Assembly: GCA_034670405.1 (NCBI GenBank)
Contig: JAXDDX010000014.1
Location: forward strand, 2,413,001 to 2,477,000
DNA length: 64,000 nt
Direction: 5' to 3'
Origin: Hoplostethus atlanticus
Taxonomy: Eukaryota > Chordata > Actinopteri > Trachichthyiformes > Trachichthyidae
The notes beneath the pieces were generated by a model. The model saw nothing but the letters and a program-made list of their open reading frames with translations. It did no database searches and had not been told where the DNA came from. Every line of letters starts with the position of its first letter. Position 1 is the stretch's first letter. The translations under genes were made by a program, and so were the position numbers. Of the stretch, positions 36,901-55,074 are shown one piece after another.

Positions 36901-39900
36901 TCAAGAAGAACAAACCATCATTATAAATAAATATAAGCAATGTGAAAACATTATGACAATGATTTCACAAGATGGTGTTGGTGGGAAAAAGGGGGCATAC
37001 AGGAATCCATTGTGCTTATTATTAACAGTAGGTAGAAAGGTGTGCTAAATCTTTACCTCAGCATCCAAACTATGGCAACACTCAGCTCCATCACTGCATG
37101 TGTCGATCAATAGAAAAACATGAGCACCCTATCAATAGCTGCACATTTGAGGCTTTGGAAAAGATCTTCTATGCACTATTAATGTAGTGATGGGAATATG
37201 GATGCAATTTATTGTACCAATGACACTTGGGAATCATTTGAAAGAATTTCAGCGCACTTAACATAAAACAGTAAATTTCATTCATTATTGATAACTATAG
37301 TCAACTACTGTAAGCTCTCTGCTATTTGATAGAAGCCCTCTTTTATAGCCAGAGTGTGTAAATGGCCTGGAAATGCTACAAACACATCTCCTGTTTCTCA
37401 GAGCAAAAAACAGAATCAACAGGCTACTTTTTGTCCACTGCAGCCTTTTGTACTAAATCATTTGCTTTTTTTTCCTGTTGTAATTGCAATCTCCCCATTT
37501 CTATTAAGCTTATCGCTTTGAGACGTTTCTAATGGGAATAAGCTCAAATAAGTTATCACAATACAGGAACATTGAGACATTTAGTGAATTTCTGAGCAGC
37601 CTAAGTTACCGTGGTGAAAAGTCCCTGGGTACTTGGTCACCTCCCTGAACAAGGTCCTTCATCCCCAGTTACTCAGTTGGGTCAAATAAGCAGCTCTAGG
37701 AAGAGTCTGGGTAGTTCCATATTTTTCCATGGAACCTACTGGGCTCTTGTCAACTCCCAACACTAGAAATTATTTTATACCCTTCCCCAGATCTACACCT
37801 CCTCACAATTATGTCTCTGAATTCAACAGATAAATCCTTGGACTTCATGGTAGACTTTCTGCTTTGACTTAAACTGTCATCAGTGGGACTTTTTACAGAC
37901 AGTGTTTCATTCTGAATCATGCCCTGTCAATTGAATTGGCCACAGGTGGACTCCAAAAGTTGTAGGGACATCAAAGGAATTTGGATGCACCTTAACTCAA
38001 TTTGGGGTGAAAAGGGGTTCAATACTTATCATTTCCAAACTTTTCATTTATATGTAATCTGTAAATAATCGGTTACTGCATGTAGACCAGTGACACAAAA
38101 TCCTAATTTAATCCATTTTGAATTCAGGCTACAATGCCACTAAATGCAGAGAAAGTCAAGGGAGTTGAATACTCTGACGGCTATGTAAGTCAGGCTAAGC
38201 CACGTTAAACCTGCTCCCGACCAGTTAACCACTTACTGAAATATATCTGTTTTACTGCTTAATCTCACTTTGTGAAATACCCCCAGGACAAAAGCCTAAT
38301 CCTGGAACCAGAGCCTTGAGCTGCAATACACACTTGTGGTACTTCTCCAGCCAGGGGGCGCTGTCTGCAAGCAGGCAGGCATTGTCCGATGCTAGCAAGT
38401 CTAGTAGGCTCTCATGGTCCTGTTCAGCATACAGCTTTAATAGTGCAGTGTCCACGTCCTCTCTGCAGCCGTTGGCCACCTCCGTGCTCCGAACCTGGAG
38501 GTGGACATGGAGGAGAAAACTGTGTATATAATCTAGGCAGCATCTGATTTACTCTAGAACATCAACAGTTGCAAGAAGAATTTCTAACTGCAGAAATGTA
38601 AATAAAGTTAGTTTCTACTTTATTTACCTCTCCCAAATACGTGATTAGGAACTTCTTGCATCGGAGGATTTTTTCCTGGTCGCCCTGTGCCAGGTGGTTG
38701 AGATCAGCAAACTCGTGGAGAGGAGGGTGGCAGCGTGTGAATGAAGACGAAGCTGGCAGCAGTAATGGGTACAGAGAGATCAGCTCGCGTACATCCAACT
38801 GACCCTTCCTGCATACATGATAGAGTCACAAGAAATGCTCATGAATGAGGCAATCAAGGACTAAGTAACAATGAATTAAGGAAGAATGGATTTAGCAAAC
38901 TTAGTATGTGAACTGATGGTTTACATGACAGTCATCCTCTATTGTTTAAATTAAACCATGACACCAATCCACCACAATCCTGAAAATATTGTCAATGTCT
39001 TGCACAAACTGCCTAAAACCTTGGGCATTAATGAGAAATATCAAGAAGAATCTTGCTCGACCATTATGGGCGTCTTGCCAGGCTATTTCAAACTGAGCTG
39101 TGAGGTCAGATCAGAAATAGGACTATGGCACTATTCATAGATGAGGTAATTAAAGGAATATTAAAGAAAGCCTGGGCCTGAGTGGTAATGAGAATGTTTA
39201 ATCACAGATTAGAATAGATTTGAATAGAATAGTTTAACAAAGGCTTGAAAATGATCACACACGGACTCAGCCCCTTACAGGCCTGGTGCCAGGATGAAGC
39301 GACTGAGGGGGCTGTTAAAAATTGTTTTCATAAAATAAAATTAATTGATTTAACCATGCAACAGCTTCAGAAAGGCTAAATAACAACATAAGGCTACTTT
39401 TTCAATATCAAAGAATACGTTTATTAATCAGAGCACTCACATAAGGTAGCACTAGCAGAGCGCTGAATATTTTTTGAATTTATGAACGATAACGATTCTC
39501 TGTCAAAATCAGCAGGGGGAGGCGCGTAGAAACAGCGGCTTGCATCTCTCTCTCTCTCGTTTCCTTTCTGTCTGTGTTGTTACGATGGGGGAAAATGGAA
39601 TTAGGGCCGAAAGTTGTATTTACAACCACGAAAAGCAAGCAGGCTGAGAAACCGAACTAAGTGACGTGTCTGTCTGTCTATCTCCGCTCCGTTTCAGTAC
39701 TATGGACAGGCTGTCCATAGTACTGAAACGATATAGCGACTATATCTATAATATCGACTATAAGCGACTATAGCGATAGTCACGTGTATCTCGGCCAATA
39801 ATTTAGTTGTTTTTGCTATTTTTCTATAGATACATAAAGCTTAAACAGAGGGGGCAAAAAATACAACTGAGGGGGCTAAGCCCCCTTAAGCCCCCTCGTG

Positions 39901-40172
39901 GCACCGGGCCCGGCCCCTTACCTGAAATGTTCTTTTGCTTCTAGAAACTGAAATTGGCCAAACTGTATGAAGCCAGCCTGCTGGAGGATTCTTTTGTGCA
40001 AAATCTGTAAATGGAGGAAATGACAAATAAACAAGACAAGTCATTCTATTGTTGTTTTGTCTTATTCAATGTTATTGCTGAAATATTTAAAAAATGTGAT
40101 AAATAGGCCACACAGTTACCATTCTACTCTGTTGAATCACATTGTCAGTGATTGTTTGTGTGTGCATCCGCA

Positions 40173-40218
<46 letters not shown>

Positions 40219-42424
40219 GGTATACACGATTTGTTACCTGGAACTTGTCTTTGGGAATATTTCTCTGGGCTCCCTCTGTGAGGGTGAGTGCCTCCTCCAC
40301 ACGGTGACTGGCCAGTAGGTCCTGGATCTGTCTCTCCAGAGGCAGGGGCACCATAATGTACACCGCCTTAGTGGAAGCCAGAACCACCTTCCCTGAAACA
40401 CACTCACAGATCAGAACTCCATATTTTCCAAGTTAAGCTTGGGACTTTGGGGAATTTTGAACTTTCTATATTTCTTCCATCATATGCACAGTGGATTCTT
40501 TCATCAAGTGCAGATAACCATCAGCATGCCAAATAATTGGAATTCAGCAGACTAGTAGCAGCCCTCTGCATGCACTGTGCATTCTTCTATCACATGTACA
40601 GATCATTCTCAGCACACTATTGGGGCTATTGAGGCCACACCCACATTACTTGATGCATTACCACATGCAACCAGGTCAGTTTTGATGATATTACTGTGGT
40701 AAATATATAGCATTTGTCCTATGGGATCGGCACAAATAACCCCAAAATTCCCAGTTAATTCCCAATAATTCTGATGGAAAGTTTCCAACTTTGAGAATTC
40801 TGGGAATTTTGCAACCCTAGCCACAAATACACATAATATCATCACACTTGACCTGCCCCTAGACAACCCTTTAGACTCTGCATCATTTTTAATCTCAATC
40901 TCACAATAGTCTTCAAGTCTTACGTCGCAGGTGCACATTTTAAACAATTTCTTGCCCTTATTTCTTATTTATTTCTGGAGCTACATAGTTTTCATTGAAC
41001 AACATCTATAAGAAAGCAAGGGAGCATAAAATGGATGTGTGTGAGAAATACCTTCAAAGTCTTGTAGAATGTGTCCATCCCTAAATGACAGGGTCTGTTT
41101 GAGCTGCTGATCCAGCATGCTGTGGATGGTGATGAAGCCCTCATCCAGAGCCACTACGTAAGGGAAACACACAGCTGCACCAATCACACTCTCTGACCAG
41201 TTCACAGGGGCCCGCTGGGACACCCCCTCCGCATTGGCAAACATTCCTAAAAGGGCATGTGGAAGGGGTCCAGGTGTTGAGGTAAGTAAGGAGAGACAAT
41301 TTTGGAGATGAGGAGGGAGGAATATGTCAAGAAAACATTTCAAAGGAGAACATTCCCAACATTCCCATAGTAAAGACACCCAATAAAAAACAGCAGCTGC
41401 AGACAGGCTGTACAACTCTGTAACCCCTCAGTTTGGACAGTTCGGTAATTTCTATACAAGTAGCTTCCCTTGGACTATATTTTCAATATTTCATTGTGTT
41501 GCTAATTCTTACAGCAAGTACTGCCAGCAGCATGCTGCTATAAGAGACATGAATAATGACACTGCAACTAAGCGAAACATGCTGTCTAGATGAGACTCCT
41601 TTTGAACACTATAAACTGGGTTATGTTGTTGCACAAGCCATACACATCATGTGTGGGAATACACATTCGGGCCAAGAACTATTGTGCAAGAACTGTCAAC
41701 ACTCATGTTTTTTTTCTAGTGACTCACCAAGACCGCCAGGGGCAGCCAAGAGGAACTCCTCCCTGCCAATCCTCTTGACAATAGGCCTTCTCTCCTCGTT
41801 GTTGTAAGGGAAGAGATCTTGGGAGGCTCCTGTGTTGTAGTTATGGATCATGTACTGTGTAGTAAGGGCCAGGCACAGGAAGTAACCGTCAAGACTGACA
41901 GCACAGGGTTGCTCCGTCGTAGTCACCTCTTTGACCAGCTGTACCCTGTCTTCGTACACCATGTAAATCTGCACTGTCCGCCGCTTGGATGAGATTACAC
42001 CCATTTCTACACAGAAGGGATCACCGTTCACTGGGTTCTCATTCATGCAAAATGCTGTCACACCTTTGATCTTGGCTCCACCGCCAGCCGCAGAGGACAC
42101 AGTCTCCAGTGTGACCATGTCAACAAGGAACACTATTCCATCGCAAAGAACTATCAGACGCTCCAAAGCTGAAGCAGCCCGCAGCTCAGTAACTGGTTTC
42201 TTGAGGCCCAGATACTTGTGCAGCAGCTTCTGAGCAGAGTATGTCAATCTCCCTTTTGAGGAAGTGACCTCCTCTAGCAGGAAGTAGTGGATGAAGCAGT
42301 CATTAGTGCCCACGTACAGGTGCTTTCCACAGCATTCTATACACTCTATGTTGATGCGAGCCTTGTCACCCATCAGTAGATTTCGCTCCACTGCGGGGAC
42401 TAGCTCAAAAGCCTTCACACTCAT
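33917..42424 (-). CDS. tgfbrap1: TGFBRAP1 (Vps3-like CORVET tethering subunit)
   Basis: Twelve coding exons in phase: 42424-41728, 41246-41052, 40392-40238, 40004-39922, 38808-38628, 38494-38334, 36297-36240, 36144-36001, 35741-35595, 35347-35188, 34807-34359 and 34105-33917, giving 872 residues (human 860). The protein is the Vps3 counterpart in the CORVET complex, which tethers Rab5-positive early endosomes; it was first described as a TGF-beta receptor/SMAD4 partner. An N-terminal citron-homology (CNH) beta-propeller (about 20-300, with NIECIECCG, YVGTNDCF and VKRIGREEFLLA) is followed by an alpha-helical Vps39-type region (DVRELISLYPLLLPASSSF; LHILVHQLRDF). It ends in a Cys/His motif (CRLCHNTF...HTHCVA). 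The true start is ATG 42424 (MSVKAFELVPAVER). The gene is head-to-head with cul4a. Two transposable elements abut its 5' splice sites, at 39921 and 35594. Confidence 0.96.
35445..35592 (-). repeat. tRNA-derived SINE touching a tgfbrap1 splice donor
   Basis: In the minus sense it starts GGTGGCCTTGTGGTTGGAGA (A-box-like tRNA head), has a B-box-like GATTCAGATTC near 35559, then a body with GTGTCCTTGAGCAAGACACT. This is the standard layout of a widespread teleost tRNA-SINE. Related copies lie at 57600-57660 and 61470-61625. The head begins three bases into the intron after the exon ending at 35595, so most of the GTAGGTGG donor is SINE-derived. Confidence 0.7.
37600..38190 (-). mobile_element. 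Tc1/mariner-like DNA transposon relic
   Basis: On the minus strand from ATG 37848 the frame reads MKSKDLSVEFRDIIVRRCRS then GEGYKIISS, the first helix-turn-helix of a Tc1-type transposase. It then meets a TGA, and similarity resumes in GTTQTLPRAA (TTRTLPRAGRP in intact relatives). Nothing of the DDE catalytic domain remains. The end near 38150-38190 (AGTCAAGGGAGTTGAATACT) matches the terminal sequence of fish Tc1 families. It is an immobile, truncated copy in the tgfbrap1 intron between 36298 and 38333. Confidence 0.75.
39278..39912. mobile_element. Non-autonomous hAT-like element with 8-bp target duplication
   Basis: The 635-bp insertion is flanked by an exact 8-bp direct repeat GCCCCTTA (39270-39277 and 39913-39920). 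Its terminal inverted repeats are CAGGCCTGGTGCCA and, in reverse from the right end, CGGGCCCGGTGCCA (12 of 14 identical). There is no transposase. The interior has GGGGGCTAAGCCCCCTTAAG and a perfect 20-bp-arm palindrome. The 8-bp duplication and CAG-type end mark the hAT superfamily. The right duplication is part of the tgfbrap1 5' splice site. Confidence 0.88.
39690..39730. repeat. Perfect 20-bp inverted repeat, 1-nt spacer
   Basis: Arms CGTTTCAGTACTATGGACAG and its exact complement are separated by one G, inside the hAT-like element. ATATAGCGAC/TATAGTCG repeats follow on the right. Such a structure can form a cruciform, or a hairpin in the pre-mRNA. Confidence 0.9.
40171..40212. repeat. (CA)n microsatellite
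   Basis: About 20 CA repeats followed by TATATA, 25 bp from the 3' end of a tgfbrap1 exon. In the tgfbrap1 sense it is a (TG)n tract just inside the intron after the donor at 40237. Confidence 0.9.
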
Positions 42425-42438
42425 CTCCACGAAGGCAT
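42421..42438 (-). promoter_or_regulatory. tgfbrap1: Five-codon uORF overlapping the tgfbrap1 start (ATGA)
   Basis: Just inside the exon that carries the start codon (acceptor CTAG at 42445-42444), an upstream ATG at 42438 encodes M-P-S-W-R. Its TGA at 42423-42421 overlaps the main ATG at 42424-42422 as ATGA. The uATG context is weak (T at -3); the main ATG has G at -3. The arrangement favours leaky scanning or reinitiation. It depends on the inferred splice site. Confidence 0.55.
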
Positions 42439-43039
42439 CTACACTAGAAGACAGTAAAATATACAGTCATCAACAAAAGGTCTTTAAGAATATAGAAAAA
42501 CAACAATACAATGTGTCACTATAGTCCTCTTTCATAAATACTAATCACGTTGAGTCTGCTTCAACAATCCTGGAAGATCTCCTTCTTTTATGTTATAGAT
42601 GATTGCTGAAACTGGTGGTTAATTTTCTATGGCTGGACTTGTTAAATGTGCTCACCAAATACGTTTTGCCCAGCTACCTATATAGGGTGACTGCCCTGTT
42701 AGCAGCGTTGTCAGACAGTTTAGCTAGCAAAGGCTCACATTCAAAGTGTTACTGACGTTAGCTTTAGCTATCCACATCATGAAAGCTAACGATTGCAGCC
42801 TACCAATGCTAAATACTAAGTTAGCACTAGTTGTTTCTCTAAAAATGCATCAATCGGTTAATTAATTTAACGTTAATGTTTGGAGCAACTCGAGTTAGGA
42901 CTAATAGCTGGGCTAGCCAATAGTGCTCCTAACTACCTAACAGACTAGCTAGGAAGCTAACGTTAGCGCAAACAGATTGCCCTCTCGTGCTGTGAATGTT
43001 AGCAAGCTAGTTAGATCTTGGCTGTGGCTAAAGGAGGGC

Positions 43040-44220
43040 AGGTTGTTAATTTGCCTGAAGTGGCTGTGTCATTACGTTACCAGAGTCAGAGGTAGTCTTA
43101 TCTGAAGAAGAAACACCTAATTGTCAACCCGGCCTCCCCTCTCCGGAGAAGATGCTCTGCGCACCAACTCCTCCCTAGTTCTTCCCTAAGCTGTTGCCGT
43201 TAGCGCATCTGCAAACATACCTAGGCTGTGCACAGGACTGCAGGCCAGATCACCAGAAATAGGCGTGTCTTGCTACTTGACCATAATAAATATGTATAGA
43301 CAAACATGAATTTTGCGAATGCATGATGCTCGGTGCCGAAACAACATTAACAAGACGAGAATACTGCTCAAACCTAACAAATGTTTAGGTTTTGCTTGCC
43401 CAACCAGAATCAAACACCGCCCATTTGGACTTGAACTCCTGCTTGTTGCAGGTGATATAGGGGCATGTTCAAGAGTGTCCAGCAGAAAGGAAAGCTGATT
43501 TAGAACTACGTTGAATCATCTCAGTACAATGAAAAGTGATTTCTAAAAACGTGAAAACAGTGTAGCTATACAGTAATAGTGGCAATGTTTTTCATATTTC
43601 TTAAACAGATTAAGCCCATTGTTCGCCGGGGCTTGTTTCTCTAATGCTAACAGTTGAAAATGATCGCTGAACACAACTCAAATGCTTTTCACCCAAGATG
43701 CACCTGTCCAACTGAACTGTCTAGAGAAAAGCCATTTTGTTATGCTAGCTAGCAATGTGGCTAAAGCCACTAGTAATGTGGATCTGTGATGTTATAACTA
43801 ACGCTATGTTTCTTTTATTTCTTCGTTTTGTATCGCAGAAATCTAATATTTAACTCGTTAACATTTTTTCAATAGTCTAGAGGGAAGGGAATAATGATGC
43901 TTGGACTTTTAAGTGTTGTAGAAGATAACTGGTAGCTAAAGTCAGCTACCATTATAAGTACCATAACATATCGTTAGCTAGCTATCTGTTTACTTAGCTA
44001 GCTATGTTATCTGCTTAGTTAGTTACTTGGCGTTTGCTTGTACATTTTTAACAAGTGAAGTTATATAGTACGTTCAACCAAAGACTGGGTAAATAAAACG
44101 ACGCTGGTGCTGACAGTTACAGGCGACTGAGTAATCTAGCAAAACGTTTCAGCCACACAACCCAGCAACGGCAGCGCTGAATAGAGTTAGCTAACGTTAA
44201 GTTACTCAGCTAATCTCATA
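43040..44220. promoter_or_regulatory. Bidirectional promoter between tgfbrap1 and cul4a
   Basis: The tgfbrap1 untranslated exon ends at 43221 (CTAG|GTATGT in its sense) and runs to the right; cul4a coding starts at 44221. The two genes therefore diverge from a shared interval of under 1 kb. It has no TATA box and several GCTAACGTTAGC-type palindromes (42956-42967, 44190-44199). Exact start sites cannot be read from sequence alone. Confidence 0.6.
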
Positions 44221-52125
<7,905 letters not shown>

Positions 52126-52940
52126 GGGGTCGTCACTATCTTGTCATGCTTTCCATATGGCAAGCTTAGAGCTGGCCCCCGAAACAGCATACAGCCCTTC
52201 AGCCACCCGACTCTCCTCTGGTGCCCATCTTTCCCTCCATCCAGGATCCTGGACCCAGTGTCCAGATCAGGCAGAGCTCCAGAGAGGCGAGAGACTCTGC
52301 TGCACTGTTCCCACCCAGCGTCATCTTCAGTGGGACTCTGAGTATGACTGTTCTGAGATGGGGTTGGAGGAGTGGCCCAGGTTGTTGATGGTCGGTTGAT
52401 GTGACTTGCAAATCTGCTAACGCAAACTCAACTGAAAATAACAAGCACTTTCCCATATTATTTTGTTTTTTTGGGATTTATTTTTTGTCTCCATCACATC
52501 AGTCTAAAATCAGTTATTTTCTGCTGTACTTGGTTTGTCTTGAGTTTTAGGAGTTTTTTTTTTTTTTTGTAGGTTTCCTTATGGCTGCTTGCATTGGTGA
52601 TTTTTAACCCTAGTAGTTATTGCCTGCTTCGGGCAAGAAAACAGTTGTTGAGGGCAAGGACACATGGGCAAGGACAAGAAGAGAGTGACTTCAGCGGGAC
52701 GGAGTTGGGCAGAGGGGTTGGGAGCCGGAGGGGGGAGTGGTTGGGTCAGAGGGAGGGTTAATTGTTTGGGATGCAAGAGCTAAAAAAATATACGGACAAG
52801 CCACTTGGGTATTCCTTTAGCTACTCTCATATATTTTGACCAAAATGTCCAGTGTTGTGCTGAATTTTTGTAGATCAGATTGTATTCTTTGTAAGAGTGA
52901 GAAAAGTGAACCTGAATAAATGGATATTTAATGAATTGAT
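52126..52940 (+). other. cul4a: cul4a 3' UTR
   Basis: From the TGA at 52123-52125 to the poly(A) signal AATAAA at 52915-52920 (CCTGAATAAATGG). It has T-rich runs near 52555-52570 and no further open coding chain. Confidence 0.75.
52915..52920 (+). terminator. cul4a: cul4a poly(A) signal
   Basis: AATAAA about 790 nt after the stop, followed by TG-rich sequence (GATGAATGATTGG), as expected for a cleavage site. Confidence 0.75.
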
Positions 52941-54774
52941 GAATGATTGGCAGATGATCAGTGAGTCCAGCTGTATTGACCTATCAGTTGGGGCTAGCGT
53001 TGGAAGAATGCCTGCCCTGTCAGTCTCTCCGTATGGGTGGCTTTCCCCCACTGTGGCTTGTGTGCTCTAGTTCCTAATGCTGACAATGCATGACTCCTTC
53101 ACAGCCTAATTCGATTTCTTCCCATGGATCTGAGTAAATATTTTAAACAACAAATTATTTCTGGTGGAACTAGGGCAGCATAACAAAGGGAGGGCTTGTA
53201 TCTTGAAGACAGCCGTTTTGTGAGGCCTAGTCATAGGGTCCAGCTTTCTAATGTGCAATTCAAACAAAACTTGGAAGTCGTTTAGGTTAGAAAAATTAAG
53301 TTATGTCACAACCACAAAGCTGTCATTTCCTCTCAAATGATTGAGAAAGTTGGTTGTCATTTTTTTAATTTCTTTGTATTTGATGTTGCGGGATGGAACC
53401 ATGTTTCTCAATGGTAAGGAATGGCATTCAATTCTTTACAGGTCCTTCCCTTGCATGACATTGACCTCGGGGTTATTGGGGATGCAGTATTGCAAATACT
53501 GAGCATTGGTCCCCCTCCCTCCCTTCATTTGTCATCAGATTGACGTCAACAAATTGGAGCAACTGTATGGTGTCATTATGGGCTGTAAGTTTGAGAAAAT
53601 GTCTTGGCCTTGATTTATAGTACAGATTTGTGTTAAAACAACTCCTAAATAGTGTATTACACTGAAGGTCAAGGTTCATCTGTTGCTTTATAGCAGTTCC
53701 TACAAACCAGCAAGACATCGATTTGGGGTCAAGATAAAAATCTGTGTTCATTTAGGATTTTAAAATGTCAAATTGAAACAAAAATGGAACTGAGAATGAA
53801 AGTACATCTGCAGAAACTCACAGCAGGGACTTTTAAACTATTATGAATTATAGACTATTGGGGCTAATGCAAACATGTTAATAAAATTATTTCACTGTAG
53901 AATTTTTGCAGGGGAACTGTTTTAACATGCTTTTTTTTTTTAGTGTTTTCTCTTAGTCAAAGTTTTGAAAGAAGAAAAGTGCATGTACTGTGTTAAAAAC
54001 CTGCTTGAAATATGCCAGTATAATGTAGCAGTGTCCTGATAAGTCTTAAATAGCAGCATTAAGGCATCCACTGCCTTCCCACTAGGTTTTCTGCACACCC
54101 TCGTGAATTGATGAAAGCTATCAGCTGACTGCCCACAGCAGACACTTTGCACTGTGCACGGGGTGCATGTGGAGTCTCACATGCTGCTGCAGTAAGCTAT
54201 ACCGAGTGCTCCATATCAAACATCTGCCATGTCATAACTGATAGTTTAAGTATTGGGCTCTTTTTATATATTTAAACAAACCTGTGTAGTGGTGGGTGCA
54301 TGCCAGAATTCAAGCACCACTGTTTTTTATTTACCGGTCAACAAGATATTTAGAATAGACCTTCAAATGATGGTTGGTTACCTACCAAAGTGGCTTGTAG
54401 AGAAGGACAATAGGACACCGACACAGCCAAGCTTTTCCAGCATTTGGCTTGTGGCTGGTGTTGTTTTCACACCCTGCATGTAACCATTCAAAATGTGTTC
54501 TTTTTAAATGCCCAATCATGCAGACAGCATTTGAAATAGTTTTACTTTTCAGTTTAATTAGCACTAAAATTATGCTAGACTGTTTTTATCCTGTACAAGG
54601 CCTAGGCCTGTGTTCAGTCTGTGTTTCCCCAGTGAATTATTAAACCTTTGTGCACATTTGTGGCATTACTGAAACGTTGCTGTTACAGAATAGAAGACAG
54701 TAGCCAGTTTGATAGCTCTCTGTATAGTATTGTGCTTTGACAATAGCTCAGTTCAGAGAGGGGAGGGGTGGGAG
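52941..54774. other. cul4a-lamp1 intergenic interval
   Basis: No coding exon, RNA gene or clear mobile element recognised. A poly(T) run lies near 53931-53941. The last 60 bases become G-rich (GGGGAGGGGTGGG, SP1/KLF-like) as the lamp1 promoter is approached. Confidence 0.6.
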
Positions 54775-54816
54775 CTCACGTGACTGGGTAGCTCTAAAGC
54801 CACTAGGTCACATGAC
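54775..54816 (+). promoter_or_regulatory. lamp1: Two CLEAR-like TFEB/TFE3 sites upstream of lamp1
   Basis: CTCACGTGAC at 54775-54784 and GTCACATGAC at 54807-54816 each match the CLEAR consensus GTCACGTGAC at 9 of 10 positions. They lie 260-300 bp before the lamp1 ATG. A third, TTCACGTGAC, is in intron 1 at 55797-55806. LAMP1 is an established target of the TFEB lysosomal programme in mammals; the sites fit that. Confidence 0.7.
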
Positions 54817-55074
54817 GAGACATTCCTTATTGTGGGTATGACCGAGATCTAGCACTGATCGTTTCTGCCACAGCCTGCTCCAAACATGAGCGCGAGGAGG
54901 ACCAACTAGCCCTCAACTATAGGAGACAGAAGCCTGGTGGACTGACGCTCTATTTGACGGCACCGGCAGCGACGCGTCAAGTGTGTTTATTGCGCCGACC
55001 CACCTGCGCCTGCGACCGGCCGCTACATCGTGGCTATCCCGGGTTATTTACAGGGACAAGTCTGCATTTGAACG

